From Rhizobiaceae bacterium (GTDB taxonomy: Bacteria > Pseudomonadota > Alphaproteobacteria > Rhizobiales > Rhizobiaceae), in the NCBI GenBank assembly GCA_025698895.1, contig JAILWO010000005.1, positions 143,281-207,280 of the forward strand: a stretch of 64,000 nt of DNA, read 5' to 3'. The position numbers and the translations under genes were made by a program. Below are positions 62,517 through 64,000 of the stretch, one piece after another. How positions within the stretch are numbered: the stretch's first letter is position 1; each line of letters opens with the position of its first letter. Under the pieces are notes generated by a model, which saw only the letters and a program-made list of their open reading frames with translations, did no database searches and was not told the DNA's origin.

Positions 62517-63905
62517 ATGTTGAGCGGAACGGAGACGAGCCGGAAGCGTTCTGGCGAACATGGCACTGCCGAACTGGCTGAATTCGCGTCAGCGCTGTCC
62601 ATACGGGATATTCCCGAACATGCCGTCGAACGGTGCGTAGACCTCTTTGTCGATTGGGCCGGATCGGCGCTTTCAGGCGCACGCCATCGGGCGATCCTTG
62701 CGGTTGACGATTTCGCCAAGGAAATGGGCCCCAACCATGGCCGGTCAGAAGTGCTCATCTCGGGCCGCATGACCTCACCGCTATTCGCCGCGATGGTTAA
62801 CGCTGCCGCTTCGCACGTCTCTGAGCAGGACGATGTGCACAATGGTTCAGTGTTCCATCCGGGGGCGGTGGTGTTTCCCGCCGCACTGGCCGTGGCCCAG
62901 AATATCGGCGCAAGTGGCCGCGACTTCCTGACGGCATGCGTCGCCGGCTATGAGACAGGCATTCGCGCCGGCGAATATCTGGGCCTTCCGCACTACAAGA
63001 TCTTTCACACCACGGGAACCGCGGGCACTCTCGCTGCGGCCGCTGCTGCTGGCCGGCTGCTTGGGTTGGGCTCTGAGCAGATGCTCAATGCTTTCGGCTC
63101 GGCCGGAACCCAGGCCGCGGGTGTATGGGAGTTTCTCAGAGACGCCGCCGACTCCAAGCAGCTCCACACCGGGAAGGCTGCAGCCAACGGGATGACTGCA
63201 GCAAGTCTCGCAGCACGGGGGTTTACCGGCGCACGTCGCATCTTGGAGGGGGAACAAGGCATGGGCGCAGGAATGTCACGAAACTGCGACCCCGCAAAAA
63301 TCACAGCTGGTCTTGGTGTGAGATGGGCGCTCGCCGAGACCTCCTTTAAGTTTCATGCGTCATGCCGCCACACGCACCCTGCCGCCGACGCTTTGCTAAA
63401 AATTCTGCATGAGCACGATCTGCGCGCCGATGATATTCAGCATGTCACCGCTCACGTTCACCAGGCGGCAATCGACGTGCTGGGGTCGGTCGTGCGGCCC
63501 GCCACTGTGCATCAGGCGAAATTCTCGATGCCTGCTACGCTGGGGCTCATTGCCGTGCATCGGCGCGCCGGGTTGGACGAATTCGATACGGTCCTGGAGG
63601 ATGAAGCGGTCCGAGAGCTCATGCGAAGGGTCGACATGATCTTCGACCCGGAAGTGGAGCAGAACTACCCGGCCACCTGGATGGGGAAAGTATCGGTAAC
63701 GATACGAGGCGGGACGGTTTTGACAGCCCGTGTCGACGAGCCGAAAGGAGACCCCGGTAACACCTTGACGCGCGACGAGATCGAAAAAAAAGCGCGTACT
63801 CTAGCACAGTATGGTGGCGCCCTCGATGGCGATGGGTGGACTCGCGTCTCCCGCAAACTTTGGTCGGTTGCTTCACTCGAGGTGATCGGATCGCTGCTTC
63901 GCTGA
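62517..63905 (+). CDS. MmgE/PrpD family protein
   Basis: A 462-residue MmgE/PrpD protein. Family members include 2-methylcitrate dehydratase, cis-aconitate decarboxylase and many uncharacterised enzymes. Seen here are VDWAGSALSGARHRAIL, HVSEQDDVHNGSVFHPGAVV (the conserved His/Asp-rich region), AGYETGIRAGEYLG, FKFHASCRHTHPAADAL and KFSMPATLGLIAVHRR. GGGAGAAG lies just before the ATG, 34 bases after the hydratase-like gene. Beside a citryl-CoA-lyase-like gene, a tricarboxylate-type or methylcitrate-like substrate is thinkable but unproven. Confidence 0.9.
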   Translation: MLSGTETSRKRSGEHGTAELAEFASALSIRDIPEHAVERCVDLFVDWAGSALSGARHRAILAVDDFAKEMGPNHGRSEVLISGRMTSPLFAAMVNAAASHVSEQDDVHNGSVFHPGAVVFPAALAVAQNIGASGRDFLTACVAGYETGIRAGEYLGLPHYKIFHTTGTAGTLAAAAAAGRLLGLGSEQMLNAFGSAGTQAAGVWEFLRDAADSKQLHTGKAAANGMTAASLAARGFTGARRILEGEQGMGAGMSRNCDPAKITAGLGVRWALAETSFKFHASCRHTHPAADALLKILHEHDLRADDIQHVTAHVHQAAIDVLGSVVRPATVHQAKFSMPATLGLIAVHRRAGLDEFDTVLEDEAVRELMRRVDMIFDPEVEQNYPATWMGKVSVTIRGGTVLTARVDEPKGDPGNTLTRDEIEKKARTLAQYGGALDGDGWTRVSRKLWSVASLEVIGSLLR

Positions 63906-64000
63906 TTGACTGCTGTTCTTCTTACTTCGGCACCACTGGATACGAATGTCGAACCCAATCAGACTGTGTTGAAGGTCTGGTGTCGCGTGGCACTTAATTA
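63906..64000. other. Short gene-free end of window
   Basis: Ninety-five bases after the MmgE/PrpD stop codon. No clear terminator hairpin with a T tract and no start of a further gene is visible before the window ends. Confidence 0.4.

Overview
The window is a dense acyl-CoA catabolic island from a high-GC Gram-negative bacterium, most likely an alphaproteobacterium and possibly of the Rhodobacterales. That placement is inferred from gene style and resemblances, since no rRNA or tRNA is present. It holds eight acyl-CoA dehydrogenases, four enoyl-CoA hydratase-family proteins, five classical SDRs, four AMP-forming CoA ligases, two class III CoA-transferase-family proteins, two SCP2-type thiolases, four hotdog or MaoC-like proteins, a Liv-type ABC importer, a biotin transporter and three separate biotin-dependent acyl-CoA carboxylases.

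Layout. 1-2159: class III CoA-transferase and an acyl-CoA dehydrogenase cut by the window edge. 2375-9305: bioY and a TetR-led operon for an MCC-type carboxylase (CT beta, enoyl-CoA hydratase, BC-BCCP alpha, acyl-CoA dehydrogenase). 9443-11549: SDR and thiolase. 11684-14932: a different accessory cluster with an HxlR regulator, a DoxX-like gene broken by a 7-bp tandem duplication, a LigB/DODA-type dioxygenase, an NmrA-like protein and a DUF5519 protein, followed by decayed IS630-like and IS1380-like transposase pieces. 15843-26409: AtuA-family protein with a carboxylase whose alpha subunit is split into separate BC and BCCP genes, divergent from two isovaleryl-CoA-dehydrogenase-type enzymes, an atypical SDR, a hydratase and two thioesterases. 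26434-32699: a double-length TetR fusion divergent from a BadH-like dehydrogenase, then a CoA ligase, NmrA, AraC and thioesterase operon. 32611-46186: a module of about 13 kb bounded by direct repeats of about 405 bp, carrying beta-oxidation genes, an alpha-methylacyl-CoA racemase-like gene and the ABC importer with an embedded CoA ligase. 45889-49475: CoA ligase and a FadH-like dienoyl-CoA reductase. 49569-63905: one long plus-strand gene run with the third carboxylase, an HMG-CoA-lyase-like enzyme, an MFE-2-like SDR, a citryl-CoA-lyase-like protein, further dehydrogenases, a mesaconyl-CoA-hydratase-like protein and an MmgE/PrpD protein.

How it fits together. Seven intergenic sites share the inverted repeat CTAAC-N4-GTTAG, and each lies before one of the main catabolic operons. 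This looks like one TetR-type regulon. AtuA, a carboxylase beta subunit with Gly at the position where methylcrotonyl-CoA carboxylases have Phe, isovaleryl-type dehydrogenases, HMG-CoA-lyase-like and racemase-like enzymes point to breakdown of methyl-branched (isoprenoid-like) acids. The BadH homologue also suggests alicyclic acids. The exact substrate cannot be read from the sequence.
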